From Achromobacter sp. (GTDB lineage: Bacteria > Pseudomonadota > Gammaproteobacteria > Burkholderiales > Burkholderiaceae_B), in assembly GCA_003454835.1 (NCBI GenBank), contig DMTA01000135.1:1-7842 (forward strand): a stretch of 7,842 nt of DNA, given 5' to 3'. The first letter of the stretch is position 1. The number at the start of each line of letters is the position of its first letter. The notes below the pieces were generated by a model. It was not told the origin of the DNA, did no database searches, and was given only the letters and a program-made list of their open reading frames with translations. A program made the position numbers and the translations under genes. Positions 1 to 6,456 of the stretch are shown here, piece after piece.

Positions 1-41
1 TCGGGCTGACCATAGATTTTTCATGGATTCGCGAGCCGGTT

Positions 42-428
42 TTACGCCGCGCGGCGCTTGGCGGGGACGGGCTGGGCGTCGCACAGCGACGGCGGCAGCC
101 CTTCCAAAACGGCTTGTGCGTTAAGCGATTGGATCGGCACGCGGGCGTCCCGCGGGATCCGGCCTTCGGCCTGCAGCAACTGATAGCGCAGGCAGCAAAC
201 ACGCAGGAACGAGGTGAAGTTGGCGGCCTCGCCGCGGTACTCGACCAGTTCGTCGTACAGGCGTTCGATCAGTTGCGTGACCCGCATGCCGTCGCGCCCG
301 GCGATCTCTTCCAGCACCTGCCAGAACAGGTGTTCGAGCCGAAGGCTGGTCGCCACGCCATGCAGGCGCAAGGATCGGGTTTCGCAGGCATAGGAATGCT
401 CGGTGGCGCGGATGAAGATTTCACACAT
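42..428 (-). CDS. Ribbon-helix-helix domain protein (RHH_4-like)
   Basis: A 128-residue protein with the look of a small RHH DNA-binding protein of the RHH_4 type. The strand segment TRSLRLHGVATSLRLE (about residues 17-32) is followed by helix LFWQVLEEIAGRDGM (34-48), then helix VTQLIERLYDELVE (50-63), and a later helix around FTSFLRVCCLRYQLLQ (71-86). This order and the 'SLRLHG..TS.RLE' signature match that family as I remember it. The C-terminus is an unstructured, basic tail ending KRRAA. The start at 428 is chosen over an ATG at 512 because AGGAG lies 7 nt upstream of it and family homology begins just after it. The gene is divergent from adhP, with 200 bp between the starts, so it could regulate itself or adhP; that is inference. 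The DNA target is unknown. The 41 bases downstream show no convincing terminator. Confidence 0.8.
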   Translation of the reverse strand: MCEIFIRATEHSYACETRSLRLHGVATSLRLEHLFWQVLEEIAGRDGMRVTQLIERLYDELVEYRGEAANFTSFLRVCCLRYQLLQAEGRIPRDARVPIQSLNAQAVLEGLPPSLCDAQPVPAKRRAA

Positions 429-522
429 GGACGGCTCCTGGGCATCGGCGACACGCTGCCGGGACCGGCGCGCCTGCGAACGACTGTACGACGATTGCCG
501 CGCCGGCCGCAATACGGCCCCC

Positions 523-540
523 CAACTCGATGACGAGTTG
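523..540. promoter_or_regulatory. Inverted repeat in the divergent RHH/adhP intergenic region
   Basis: CAACTCG and CGAGTTG are perfect 7-bp arms separated by ATGA, 89-106 bp upstream of the adhP start and about 95-112 bp upstream of the RHH gene start. The dyad size fits an operator for a small dimeric regulator. No protein can be assigned to it from sequence alone. Confidence 0.4.
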
Positions 541-557
541 TACCTTCCCGCCCTGAT

Positions 558-569
558 TGATGTACATCA
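558..569. promoter_or_regulatory. 12-bp palindrome TGATGTACATCA upstream of adhP
   Basis: A perfect 12-bp palindrome centred on GTAC, 60-71 bp upstream of the adhP start, in a relatively AT-rich stretch where the adhP promoter should lie. GTAC also occurs at 540-543, 22 bp (two helical turns) away. It could be an operator or part of the promoter. I could not identify a good -35/-10 pair nearby. Confidence 0.3.
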
Positions 570-577
570 TGGTTTTA

Positions 578-591
578 GCCGCGCAAGCGGC
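578..591 (+). other. Small hairpin with GCAA loop in the probable adhP leader
   Basis: GCCGC and GCGGC can pair as a 5-bp stem closed by a GCAA loop, a GNRA-type tetraloop, ending 37 bp before the adhP start codon. If the transcript begins upstream it would sit in the 5' leader. It may be no more than a stable leader hairpin or a DNA dyad. Confidence 0.25.
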
Positions 592-628
592 CGAGCATAG
601 TGAAACTGATCAGACTTCGGAGGTAGTG

Positions 629-1654
629 ATGAACAAGACCATGAAGGCAGCAGTAGCACGCGCGTTTGGCCAACCGCTGGTAATCGAAGAGGTCGCCGTG
701 CCGCGCCCCGGTCCCGGTGAACTCCTGGTAAAGATCGAAGCCTGCGGCGTCTGTCACACGGACCTGCACGCGGTCGAGGGCGACTGGCCCGTCAAACCAA
801 ATCCCCCATTCATTCCCGGCCACGAGGGCGTGGGATACGTCGTGGCTGCAGGCGCCGGCGTCACGCACGTCAAGGAAGGCGATCGCGTCGGCATCCCGTG
901 GCTCTACTCTGCTTGCGGACACTGCGAGCACTGCCTGGGCGGCTGGGAAACCTTGTGCGAATCGCAGCAGAACACGGGCTACTCCGTCAACGGCGGCTTC
1001 GCCGAATACGCACTGGCGGCAGCCGATTACGTGGGCCTGCTCCCCAAGAACGTCGGCTTTGTCGATGTGGCCCCGGTACTGTGCGCGGGCGTCACCGTGT
1101 ACAAGGGCCTGAAAATGACGGACACCCGGCCTGGCAACTGGGTGGTCATATCGGGCATCGGCGGCTTGGGCCACATGGCGGTGCAATACGCGAAGGCAAT
1201 GGGCCTGAACGTAGCCGCGGTGGACATCGACGACGCCAAGCTGGACTTCGCGCGGCGCCTGGGCGCGGAAGTCACCGTCAACGCCCTGACCACGGATCCG
1301 GCCGCGTACCTGAAACGCGAGATCGGGGGCGCGCACGGCGCGCTGATCACCGCGGTGTCGCCCAAGGCCTTTGAGCAGGCGTTGGGCATGGTGCGCCGGG
1401 GCGGCACGATTTCGTTGAACGGACTGCCGCCGGGCGACTTTCCGCTGTCGATCTTCGACATGGTGCTTAACGGCGTGACTGTACGTGGGTCGATCGTCGG
1501 CTCCCGGCTGGATCTGCAGGAGTCGCTGCAGTTTGCCGAAGAAGGCAAGGTGCATGCCACCGTCGCCACCGAAAGCCTGGACAACATCAATAGCGTGTTC
1601 GACCGCATGAAGCAGGGTCAGATCGAAGGGCGCATCGTGCTCGACTTCGCCTGA
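629..1654 (+). CDS. adhP: Zinc-dependent alcohol dehydrogenase, AdhP type
   Basis: A 341-residue medium-chain dehydrogenase/reductase, predicted to be cytoplasmic and to interconvert primary alcohols and aldehydes with NAD. Catalytic zinc ligands are visible: C42 in [10 protein letters not shown]65 and E66 in GHEGVGYV, and C152 in [10 protein letters not shown]. The structural zinc site is complete: C96, C99, C102 and C110 in [15 protein letters not shown]. The Rossmann motif GIGGLGH is at 176-182, and D199 at the end of the second strand favours NAD over NADP. Length and sequence match the E. coli AdhP family well. The start at 629 has GGAGG 5 nt upstream; a start at 641 (MKAAV) would match E. 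coli AdhP but has no comparable ribosome site. An intrinsic terminator follows within 21 nt, so the gene is probably monocistronic. The physiological substrate (ethanol or another alcohol) cannot be read from the sequence. Confidence 0.95.
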   Translation: MNKTMKAAVARAFGQPLVIEEVAVPRPGPGELLVKIEACGVCHTDLHAVEGDWPVKPNPPFIPGHEGVGYVVAAGAGVTHVKEGDRVGIPWLYSACGHCEHCLGGWETLCESQQNTGYSVNGGFAEYALAAADYVGLLPKNVGFVDVAPVLCAGVTVYKGLKMTDTRPGNWVVISGIGGLGHMAVQYAKAMGLNVAAVDIDDAKLDFARRLGAEVTVNALTTDPAAYLKREIGGAHGALITAVSPKAFEQALGMVRRGGTISLNGLPPGDFPLSIFDMVLNGVTVRGSIVGSRLDLQESLQFAEEGKVHATVATESLDNINSVFDRMKQGQIEGRIVLDFA

Positions 1655-1674
1655 CCTCGCCACGCGCCACCAGG

Positions 1675-1711
1675 GCGCCCGCTGCGGCACGTGCCGCGGC
1701 GGGCGCTTTTT
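1675..1711 (+). terminator. Intrinsic terminator downstream of adhP
   Basis: GCGCCCGC (1675-1682) pairs with GCGGGCGC (1699-1706). The stem continues through a T.G wobble and GCGGC/GCCGC almost to the apex, giving about 14 bp, and is followed by TTTTT at 1707-1711. It begins 21 nt after the adhP stop and separates adhP from the LacI-family gene. Confidence 0.88.
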
Positions 1712-1727
1712 CATGGCGGCGGCTCGG

Positions 1728-1733
1728 TACAAT
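1728..1733 (+). promoter_or_regulatory. Possible -10 element for the LacI-family gene
   Basis: TACAAT differs from TATAAT at one position and lies 30 bp before the start codon at 1763, directly after the adhP terminator. The expected -35 position falls in the terminator's T run and resembles TTGACA poorly, so this is only a candidate. Confidence 0.3.
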
Positions 1734-1762
1734 CCGGCCTACCCTGATCCCATCGAGGCCGC

Positions 1763-2827
1763 ATGTCCCCTCCTCCCACTGAGCGTCGCAGCAAGCCTGC
1801 CACCAGCCGCGCGCCTCGGCGGGGGTCCGGCCGGGTGACCATTGCCGACGTCGCGCGCGTGGCAGGCATGTCGATGCACACCGTGTCACGGGTGCTGAAC
1901 GCCCCCGAGAATGTGCCCGAGCGCACGGTCAAGCTGATCCACGACGCGATCGCCCAGACGGGCTATGTCCAGGATCTGGTCGCCGGGGGCCTGGCCAGCG
2001 GCCGCAGCCGCCTGGTGGCGGTGACGGTGCCCACGCTGGGCAGCCCGGTGTTTCTTGAGGCGCTGCAAGCCCTTAGCCTGCATCTGAGCCGCCACGGCTA
2101 TCAGATGATGCTGACCGAAAGCGGCTACGACCCCGCGCAGGAAGCGTCCGCGCTGCAGGCGATCCTGGGCCGCAGGCCCGACGGCGTGGTCATGATGCGC
2201 ACGGTGCTTACCCCGACGGGCCGCACGCTGCTGCGCGCGGCCCGCATTCCCGTCGTGGAGGCCTGGGATTTGAGCGACGATCCCGTCGACATGCTGATCG
2301 GTTTTTCGCACGAAGCCGCCGGTGGCTGCGTGGCGCAGTTCCTGGCCGAGACGGGACGCAGGCGGCCTGCGGCCGTCATCGGCGACGATCCGCGCGCTGG
2401 ACGCCGGTTGCAGGGCTTTACGGCGGCCGCGCGCGAGTTGGGCTTGATTGGCCCCGAGTCGGATACGCCACACGTGTTGATTCCTGCGCCCGCCACCATG
2501 GGCGCGGGCCGCAGCGGCCTGGCCGAATTGCTGACGCGGCAACCAGAGGCCGATGCCGTGGTGTGCAGCACCGACATGATTGCCATGGGCGTGCTGCTGG
2601 AAGCCGCGGCGCTGGGCAGGCGGGTGCCGGAGGATTTGGCCGTCGTCGGATTCGGCGATCAGGCTTTCGCCGCAGCCACTACCCCGACGCTGACGACCGT
2701 GCGCATCGACGGCTCGCAGATCGGCGAACAGGCGGCGCGCGCCATCATCGATCGCCTGGACGGACAGGGCAATGAGGGGTTGCGGGTCGACGTCGGGTTC
2801 ACTTTGATGCGGCGTCAGAGCGCCTGA
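1763..2827 (+). CDS. LacI-family transcriptional regulator
   Basis: A 354-residue repressor of the LacI/GalR family. A basic, proline-rich N-terminal extension (1-24) precedes the helix-turn-helix VTIADVARVAGMSMHTVSRVLN (25-46) and the third helix ending near 71. The hinge region LVAGGLASGRS (72-82) includes L77, which in this family is expected to insert in the minor groove at the operator's central CpG. A periplasmic-binding-protein-like effector domain fills the rest, with characteristic stretches such as DGVVMMR, STDMIAMGVLLEA and AVVGFGDQ. The start is preceded by GAGG only 4 nt away, a modest ribosome site. The gene lies just upstream of and co-directional with a three-gene catabolic operon, and a perfect palindrome with a CpG centre sits between them, so it most likely represses that operon and is relieved by a pathway metabolite. 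The same palindrome is not present upstream of this gene, so autoregulation through that site is not indicated. The effector is unknown. Confidence 0.93.
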   Translation: MSPPPTERRSKPATSRAPRRGSGRVTIADVARVAGMSMHTVSRVLNAPENVPERTVKLIHDAIAQTGYVQDLVAGGLASGRSRLVAVTVPTLGSPVFLEALQALSLHLSRHGYQMMLTESGYDPAQEASALQAILGRRPDGVVMMRTVLTPTGRTLLRAARIPVVEAWDLSDDPVDMLIGFSHEAAGGCVAQFLAETGRRRPAAVIGDDPRAGRRLQGFTAAARELGLIGPESDTPHVLIPAPATMGAGRSGLAELLTRQPEADAVVCSTDMIAMGVLLEAAALGRRVPEDLAVVGFGDQAFAAATTPTLTTVRIDGSQIGEQAARAIIDRLDGQGNEGLRVDVGFTLMRRQSA

Positions 2828-2897
2828 CGCGCCACCGTTTCCGCCGCGCTCCCCCCAAGATCTACGCGAAAGCGCCACGTGCCCTCGGGAATCTCCC

Positions 2898-2931
2898 TAT
2901 CGGCAAATATTAGCGCTAATATTTGCCGATA
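2898..2931. promoter_or_regulatory. Perfect 34-bp palindrome, probable LacI-family operator
   Basis: The left half TATCGGCAAATATTAGC (2898-2914) is exactly the reverse complement of the right half (2915-2931), with no spacer and no mismatch. The centre is the CpG step at 2914-2915 inside TTAGCGCTAA, the form expected of operators for this repressor family. The halves are only about 35% GC in an otherwise very GC-rich region. The site ends 24 bp before the downstream start codon, so a bound repressor would overlap the promoter or early transcribed region. The symmetry extends well beyond the usual 16-20 bp. I see no clear -35/-10 pair, although AT-rich hexamers within the palindrome (for example TAATAT at 2917-2922) could act as a -10. 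Confidence 0.85.
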
Positions 2932-2955
2932 CTCACACCAAGATCAGGAGACAAC

Positions 2956-3861
2956 ATGCTTGACCAAGCCCGCGGCGTGTACATCGTTGCGCAGACGCCC
3001 TTTCAGGAAAACGGCACTATCGACCTGGAAAGCGTGGACTCGCTGACCGACTTCTATTTTTCGCACGGCGCCAACGGGCTGACCGTGCTGGGCGTTGCCG
3101 GCGAGTCCAACAAACTCACGCCTGCGGAGTCGCTGGCCGTCGCATCCCGATTCATCGCGCGGGCCAAGGACAAACCGGTCGTGGTGGGCGTGAGCAACAG
3201 CAGCGTGGCGCAGATGGCCGAGCTGACCGCACAGGTGATGGACGCGGGCGCCGCAGGCGTCATGATCGCGCCGCCGGGCGGGTTGCGTACCGAGCAGGAG
3301 GTGTTGTCCTACTTCGAGGCCGTGTTTGACCGGATCGGCAACGTGCCGACGGTGCTGCAGGACTTTCCGTTTTCGACGGGCACCTGGATGTCGGTGCCGG
3401 TGATCGGCCAGTTGATCGAGCGGCATCCGCAGATCCAGGCGGTCAAGGAAGAGGACCTGCCCAGCATCACCAAGATCACCAGGCTGCGCGCCCTGCCCGG
3501 CCGCCGCGTCGCCATTCTGACGGGCAACAACGCGATGTTCCTGCCGCTGGAAATGGGTCGCGGCATTGACGGGCCGATGGCCGGGTTCTCGCATCCCGAG
3601 ATGCTGTCTCAGGTGTATGCGCTGTACACGGCGGGCCGTGTCGATGAAGCCCACGCCGTGTTCGATCGCTACCTGCCGTTGCTGAGCTACGAGAACCAGA
3701 GCCAGTGGGGCGTCGCCGTTCGCAAGGAGATCATGAAGCGTCGTGGCGCGATCAAGCATGCGGGCATGCGCCGGCCGGGTCCGAAGCTGGACGCGACCGA
3801 CCACGCCGAAATCGATCTGCTGCTTGAACGCCTGAAGCGCACGCTGGCCGAGGCGGCTTGA
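2956..3861 (+). CDS. Dihydrodipicolinate synthase-family lyase/dehydratase, not DapA
   Basis: A 301-residue (beta/alpha)8-barrel enzyme of the DHDPS/N-acetylneuraminate lyase superfamily, which acts on 2-oxo acids through a lysine Schiff base. The lysine is present as K164 in AVKEEDL. The GTTGE loop appears as GVAGES (46-51), so both threonines are replaced. The segment equivalent to E. coli YNVPSRTG reads QDFPFSTG (135-142), replacing catalytic Tyr133 with Gln and substrate-binding Arg138 with Ser. The TPYYNRP region reads APPGGLRT, so Tyr107 is also missing. Lysine biosynthesis is therefore very unlikely; a dehydratase, aldolase or deaminase acting on a sugar-acid-type 2-oxo acid is more plausible, but no specific activity can be named. 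The start at 2956 has AGGAG 5 nt upstream; a longer TTG-initiated reading would begin inside the palindrome and lacks support. It is the first gene of the probable operon under the LacI-family regulator. Confidence 0.88.
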   Translation: MLDQARGVYIVAQTPFQENGTIDLESVDSLTDFYFSHGANGLTVLGVAGESNKLTPAESLAVASRFIARAKDKPVVVGVSNSSVAQMAELTAQVMDAGAAGVMIAPPGGLRTEQEVLSYFEAVFDRIGNVPTVLQDFPFSTGTWMSVPVIGQLIERHPQIQAVKEEDLPSITKITRLRALPGRRVAILTGNNAMFLPLEMGRGIDGPMAGFSHPEMLSQVYALYTAGRVDEAHAVFDRYLPLLSYENQSQWGVAVRKEIMKRRGAIKHAGMRRPGPKLDATDHAEIDLLLERLKRTLAEAA

Positions 3862-3873
3862 CCGAATTTCCTG

Positions 3874-3893
3874 AACGCCGTTTCCGCGGCGTT
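3874..3893 (+). other. Intercistronic hairpin
   Basis: AACGCCG (3874-3880) and CGGCGTT (3887-3893) form a perfect 7-bp stem around a TTTCCG loop, 12 nt after the stop of the aldolase-family gene and 51 nt before the Bug gene start. No T run follows, so it is not a standard terminator. A plausible role is protecting or partly attenuating the transcript between the two genes, which would allow differential expression of the binding protein. Confidence 0.45.
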
Positions 3894-3944
3894 TCGGGAT
3901 GCACTGCAGTACCGAACATCAAAAACCATAAGCAAGGAGACAAC

Positions 3945-4928
3945 ATGTTCAAGAGCACCAAGCAGGGCATTGCCTACGCGTGCGCGGGTCTGGTCGCGCT
4001 GGCGGCATCGGCGGGCGCAAGCGCGGCGGATAACTGGCCGACCAAACCCATCCGCATGGTCATTCCGTTCTCGGCGGGCGGCAATACCGACGTCGTGGCC
4101 CGGCTGATTGCGCCGCACATCGAGAAAGCGGTGGGTCAGCCCGTCGTGGTGGAAAACCGTCCGGGCGCGGCGGGCAACATCGCCGCGGACTTCGTGGCGC
4201 GCGCCGATGCCGACGGCTACACGCTGCTGATGGGCACGGTGGGAACGCAGGCCATCAACTACGCCATCTATAAGGACATCCGGTTCAAGCCGGCGGATTT
4301 TGCCCCGATCACGCTGGTCGCATCTGTTCCCAATGTGCTCGCGGTGACGGCCAGCCTGCCGGTGAAGTCGGTGAAGGAACTGATCGAGTACGGCAAGAAG
4401 AATCCGGGCAAGTTGAGCTTTGCCTCCAGCGGCGCGGGCAGCTCGATCCATCTGTCCGGCGAAATGTTCAAGAGCCGCACGGGTGTCGACATGGTGCACG
4501 TGCCGTACAAAGGCAGCGCCGCGGCCGTGACGGATCTGGTGGGCGGTCAGGTGCATCTGATGTTCGACAACCTGCCGACCTCGCTGCCCTTCATCAAGAA
4601 CGGCACGCTGCGCGCACTGGCGGTGACCAGCGCCGAACGCAGCACCAATCTGCCCGACGTGCCCACCATGGCCGAGGCAGGTGTGCCCAATTTCGAGGCG
4701 GGCTCGTGGTTTGGCGTGCTGGCCCCCGCAGGCACGCCGGCGCCCATCGTGAACCGTATCGATCAGGCCATCGAGAAGGCCATGGCCGACCCCGATATGC
4801 AGAAGCGCGTGATCGAGCTGGGCGCGGTGCCCACCGTCAAGGGTCCGGCGGAATTCAATGCCTTCATCGGCACCGAGATCGAGAAATGGAAAGCCGTGGT
4901 GCAAGCCGCCGGCGCTTCCGCCAACTGA
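3945..4928 (+). CDS. Bug-family tripartite tricarboxylate transporter substrate-binding protein
   Basis: A 327-residue periplasmic solute-binding protein of the Bug (TctC-like) family, very abundant in Bordetella and relatives. A Sec signal peptide is clear: basic MFKSTKQG, hydrophobic core IAYACAGLVALAASAGAS, and a likely cleavage after ASA at residue 27, leaving a mature start ADNWPTKPIRMV. Family hallmarks follow: WPTKPIRMVIPFSAGGNTDVVARL, VVENRPGAAGNIAADFVARADADGYTLLMG (each near the N-terminal half), HVPYKGSAAAVTDLVGGQV, and the C-terminal PTMAEAGVPNFEAGSWFGVLAPAGTPAPIV. Bug proteins usually bind carboxylates through backbone and water contacts, so the ligand cannot be read from sequence. 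No membrane partners (TctA/TctB) are present in the window, so it must work with a transporter encoded elsewhere or act as a sensor. The start is supported by AAGGAG 5 nt upstream, and the following gene begins 19 nt after its stop. Confidence 0.95.
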   Translation: MFKSTKQGIAYACAGLVALAASAGASAADNWPTKPIRMVIPFSAGGNTDVVARLIAPHIEKAVGQPVVVENRPGAAGNIAADFVARADADGYTLLMGTVGTQAINYAIYKDIRFKPADFAPITLVASVPNVLAVTASLPVKSVKELIEYGKKNPGKLSFASSGAGSSIHLSGEMFKSRTGVDMVHVPYKGSAAAVTDLVGGQVHLMFDNLPTSLPFIKNGTLRALAVTSAERSTNLPDVPTMAEAGVPNFEAGSWFGVLAPAGTPAPIVNRIDQAIEKAMADPDMQKRVIELGAVPTVKGPAEFNAFIGTEIEKWKAVVQAAGASAN

Positions 4929-4947
4929 CGCGACCAACGAGCCGGCC

Positions 4948-6375
4948 ATGCCTGACGACGACATCAAAGCCTCTTTGCGCGCCGCCTTTCAGGGGCGCGT
5001 GCTGGACGACGCCGACACGCTGGCGCCGCACCTGACCGACTACCGCAAACGGTGGACGGGCCGCACCCTGGCGCTTGTGCAGCCCGACAGCACCGAGGAC
5101 GTGGCCAGGCTGGTGAATTGGTGCCGCGAGCGCCGGGTCGCCATCTATCCGCAAGGGGGCAATACAGGCTTGGTCGGCGGCAGCGTGCCGGACAGCGGCG
5201 GGCACAGCATCGTGCTGTCGCTGGCCCGCATGAACGCCATCCTGGACGTAGACCGCTACAACAACACGTTGACCGCGCAAGCGGGCGCCGTGCTGGCGAA
5301 CGTGCAGGAGGCTGCCGCCCACGCCGACCGGCTGTTTCCGTTGAGCCTGGGCGCGGAAGGAAGCTGCACGCTGGGCGGCAACCTGGCCACCAACGCCGGC
5401 GGCATCCAGGTGCTGCGCTATGGCAACGCGCGCGACCTGTGCCTGGGCCTGGAAGTGGTGACGCCCGACGGGCAGATCTGGAACGGACTGCGTGGACTTC
5501 GCAAGGACAACACCGGGTACGACCTGAAGCAACTGTTCATCGGCGCGGAGGGCACGCTGGGCATCATCACGGCGGCCACCGTCAAGCTGTATCCGCGCCC
5601 CGCCGCGCAGATGACGGCCTTCGCCGCCGTGCCGGATCCGCATAGCGCCGTGCAACTGCTGTCCCTGGCGCAGTCGTATCTGTCGGCCAGCCTGACGGCC
5701 TTCGAACTGATCAGTGGTCCGTCGGTTGAGCTGGTGCTGCAACACACGCCCGGCGCGCGCAGTCCGGTGCCTGCCAAGGCGCCGTATTACGTGCTGTTGG
5801 AATCCAGCGACGCCGAAAGCGCGGCCCATGCCACCGAGCGATTCGAGGCGTTGATGGAGGCGGCGTTCGAGGCGGGCATCGTCACCGATGCGGCCATTGC
5901 GTCGACCCTCGCGCAGTCGGCATCGTTCTGGCAGATCCGGCATCATCTGCCAGAAGCGCAGTCCATCGACGGCGAGAACATCAAGCACGACATTTCGCTG
6001 CCGATCTCGCGCATCGGCGAATTCATCGACGCCGCGCAGACGGCCGTGCATGGCGTTTTGCCCAACGCCCGCATCTTCGTGTTTGGTCATGTGGGCGACG
6101 GCAACCTGCACTACAACGTGTCGACGCCGCCGGGCGCGGACGCATCGGCCTACCAGGCCATGCGCAATTCGGAGAAGGCGGTTTCGGGCGCGGTGTACGA
6201 CGTGGTGGCGCGCATGAACGGGTCGATCTCCGCCGAGCACGGCGTGGGACAGCTGCGGGTGGGTTCCATTGGCCGGTACAAGCCGGCCAACGAGATGGCG
6301 ATGATGACGAGCATCAAGCGCCTGTTCGATCCGCTTGGGTTGTTCAACCCGGGGCGGGTGATCGCCGCGAATTGA
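4948..6375 (+). CDS. FAD-linked D-2-hydroxyacid dehydrogenase (GlcD/D2HGDH-like)
   Basis: A 475-residue flavoprotein of the VAO/PCMH family, predicted to oxidise a D-2-hydroxy acid to the 2-oxo acid and pass electrons to a quinone, cytochrome or electron-transfer flavoprotein. The FAD-binding domain is N-terminal, with the pyrophosphate loop PQGGNTGLVGGSVP at 68-81 and further FAD-contact segments GAEGSCTLGGNLATNAGG (135-152) and GAEGTLGIITAATVKLYPRP (199-218). The C-terminal FAD-oxidase domain has the metal and catalytic motifs FGHVGDGNLHYN (H381, H388) and SAEHGVG (E430, H431). R331 in WQIRHHLPEA and K347 in KHDIS match substrate-carboxylate positions of D-2-hydroxyglutarate dehydrogenase as I recall them; the Thr of that motif is Pro here. 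No signal peptide is seen, so it is cytoplasmic or membrane-associated. The start at 4948 has only a weak ribosome site (CGAG 6 nt upstream) but lies 19 nt after the Bug stop, indicating coupling. Specific substrate unknown. Confidence 0.92.
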   Translation: MPDDDIKASLRAAFQGRVLDDADTLAPHLTDYRKRWTGRTLALVQPDSTEDVARLVNWCRERRVAIYPQGGNTGLVGGSVPDSGGHSIVLSLARMNAILDVDRYNNTLTAQAGAVLANVQEAAAHADRLFPLSLGAEGSCTLGGNLATNAGGIQVLRYGNARDLCLGLEVVTPDGQIWNGLRGLRKDNTGYDLKQLFIGAEGTLGIITAATVKLYPRPAAQMTAFAAVPDPHSAVQLLSLAQSYLSASLTAFELISGPSVELVLQHTPGARSPVPAKAPYYVLLESSDAESAAHATERFEALMEAAFEAGIVTDAAIASTLAQSASFWQIRHHLPEAQSIDGENIKHDISLPISRIGEFIDAAQTAVHGVLPNARIFVFGHVGDGNLHYNVSTPPGADASAYQAMRNSEKAVSGAVYDVVARMNGSISAEHGVGQLRVGSIGRYKPANEMAMMTSIKRLFDPLGLFNPGRVIAAN

Positions 6376-6456
6376 GCGTCGCGCGCGCAGTGGGGCTCAC
6401 CGACGTGGCAGTGGGCCCCTGCCGGGCGCGCGGGAGGCTGGCTGCAGGCGCTGCGA

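Noticed and set aside
575..1732. Minus-strand open frame (385 codons) opposite adhP
   Set aside because: It spans the adhP terminator and promoter region and encodes His/Arg/Val-rich sequence without motifs; adhP on the other strand is unambiguous.
1886..2878. Minus-strand open frame opposite the LacI-family gene
   Set aside because: Arg/Gln/His-rich translation with no domain, fully shadowed by the regulator gene.
2828..2897. Search for a terminator after the LacI-family gene
   Set aside because: Only a 3-bp CGC-GAAA-GCG hairpin is visible and no T tract follows; read-through into the operon cannot be excluded.
2923..2955. Upstream TTG start extending the lyase-family protein by 11 residues
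   Set aside because: It would begin inside the palindrome and has no ribosome site, whereas the ATG at 2956 has AGGAG at ideal spacing and fits the family's N-terminus.
3687..4967. Long minus-strand open frame (426 codons) opposite the Bug gene
   Set aside because: Compositional artefact of GC-rich third positions in the Bug gene; it runs across the intergenic gap and into the lyase gene and has no recognisable domain.
4864..6240. Long open frame on the minus strand (458 codons) opposite the FAD dehydrogenase gene
   Set aside because: Its product is His/Arg/Gln-rich low-complexity sequence with no family resemblance. It mirrors a clearly real gene and is a typical high-GC antisense artefact.
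6376..6456. Possible bidirectional terminator between the convergent FAD dehydrogenase and DJ-1 genes
   Set aside because: Only a 5-bp GGCAG/CTGCC stem (6407-6423) and GC-rich repeats were found, with no T run on either strand, so I do not call a terminator.
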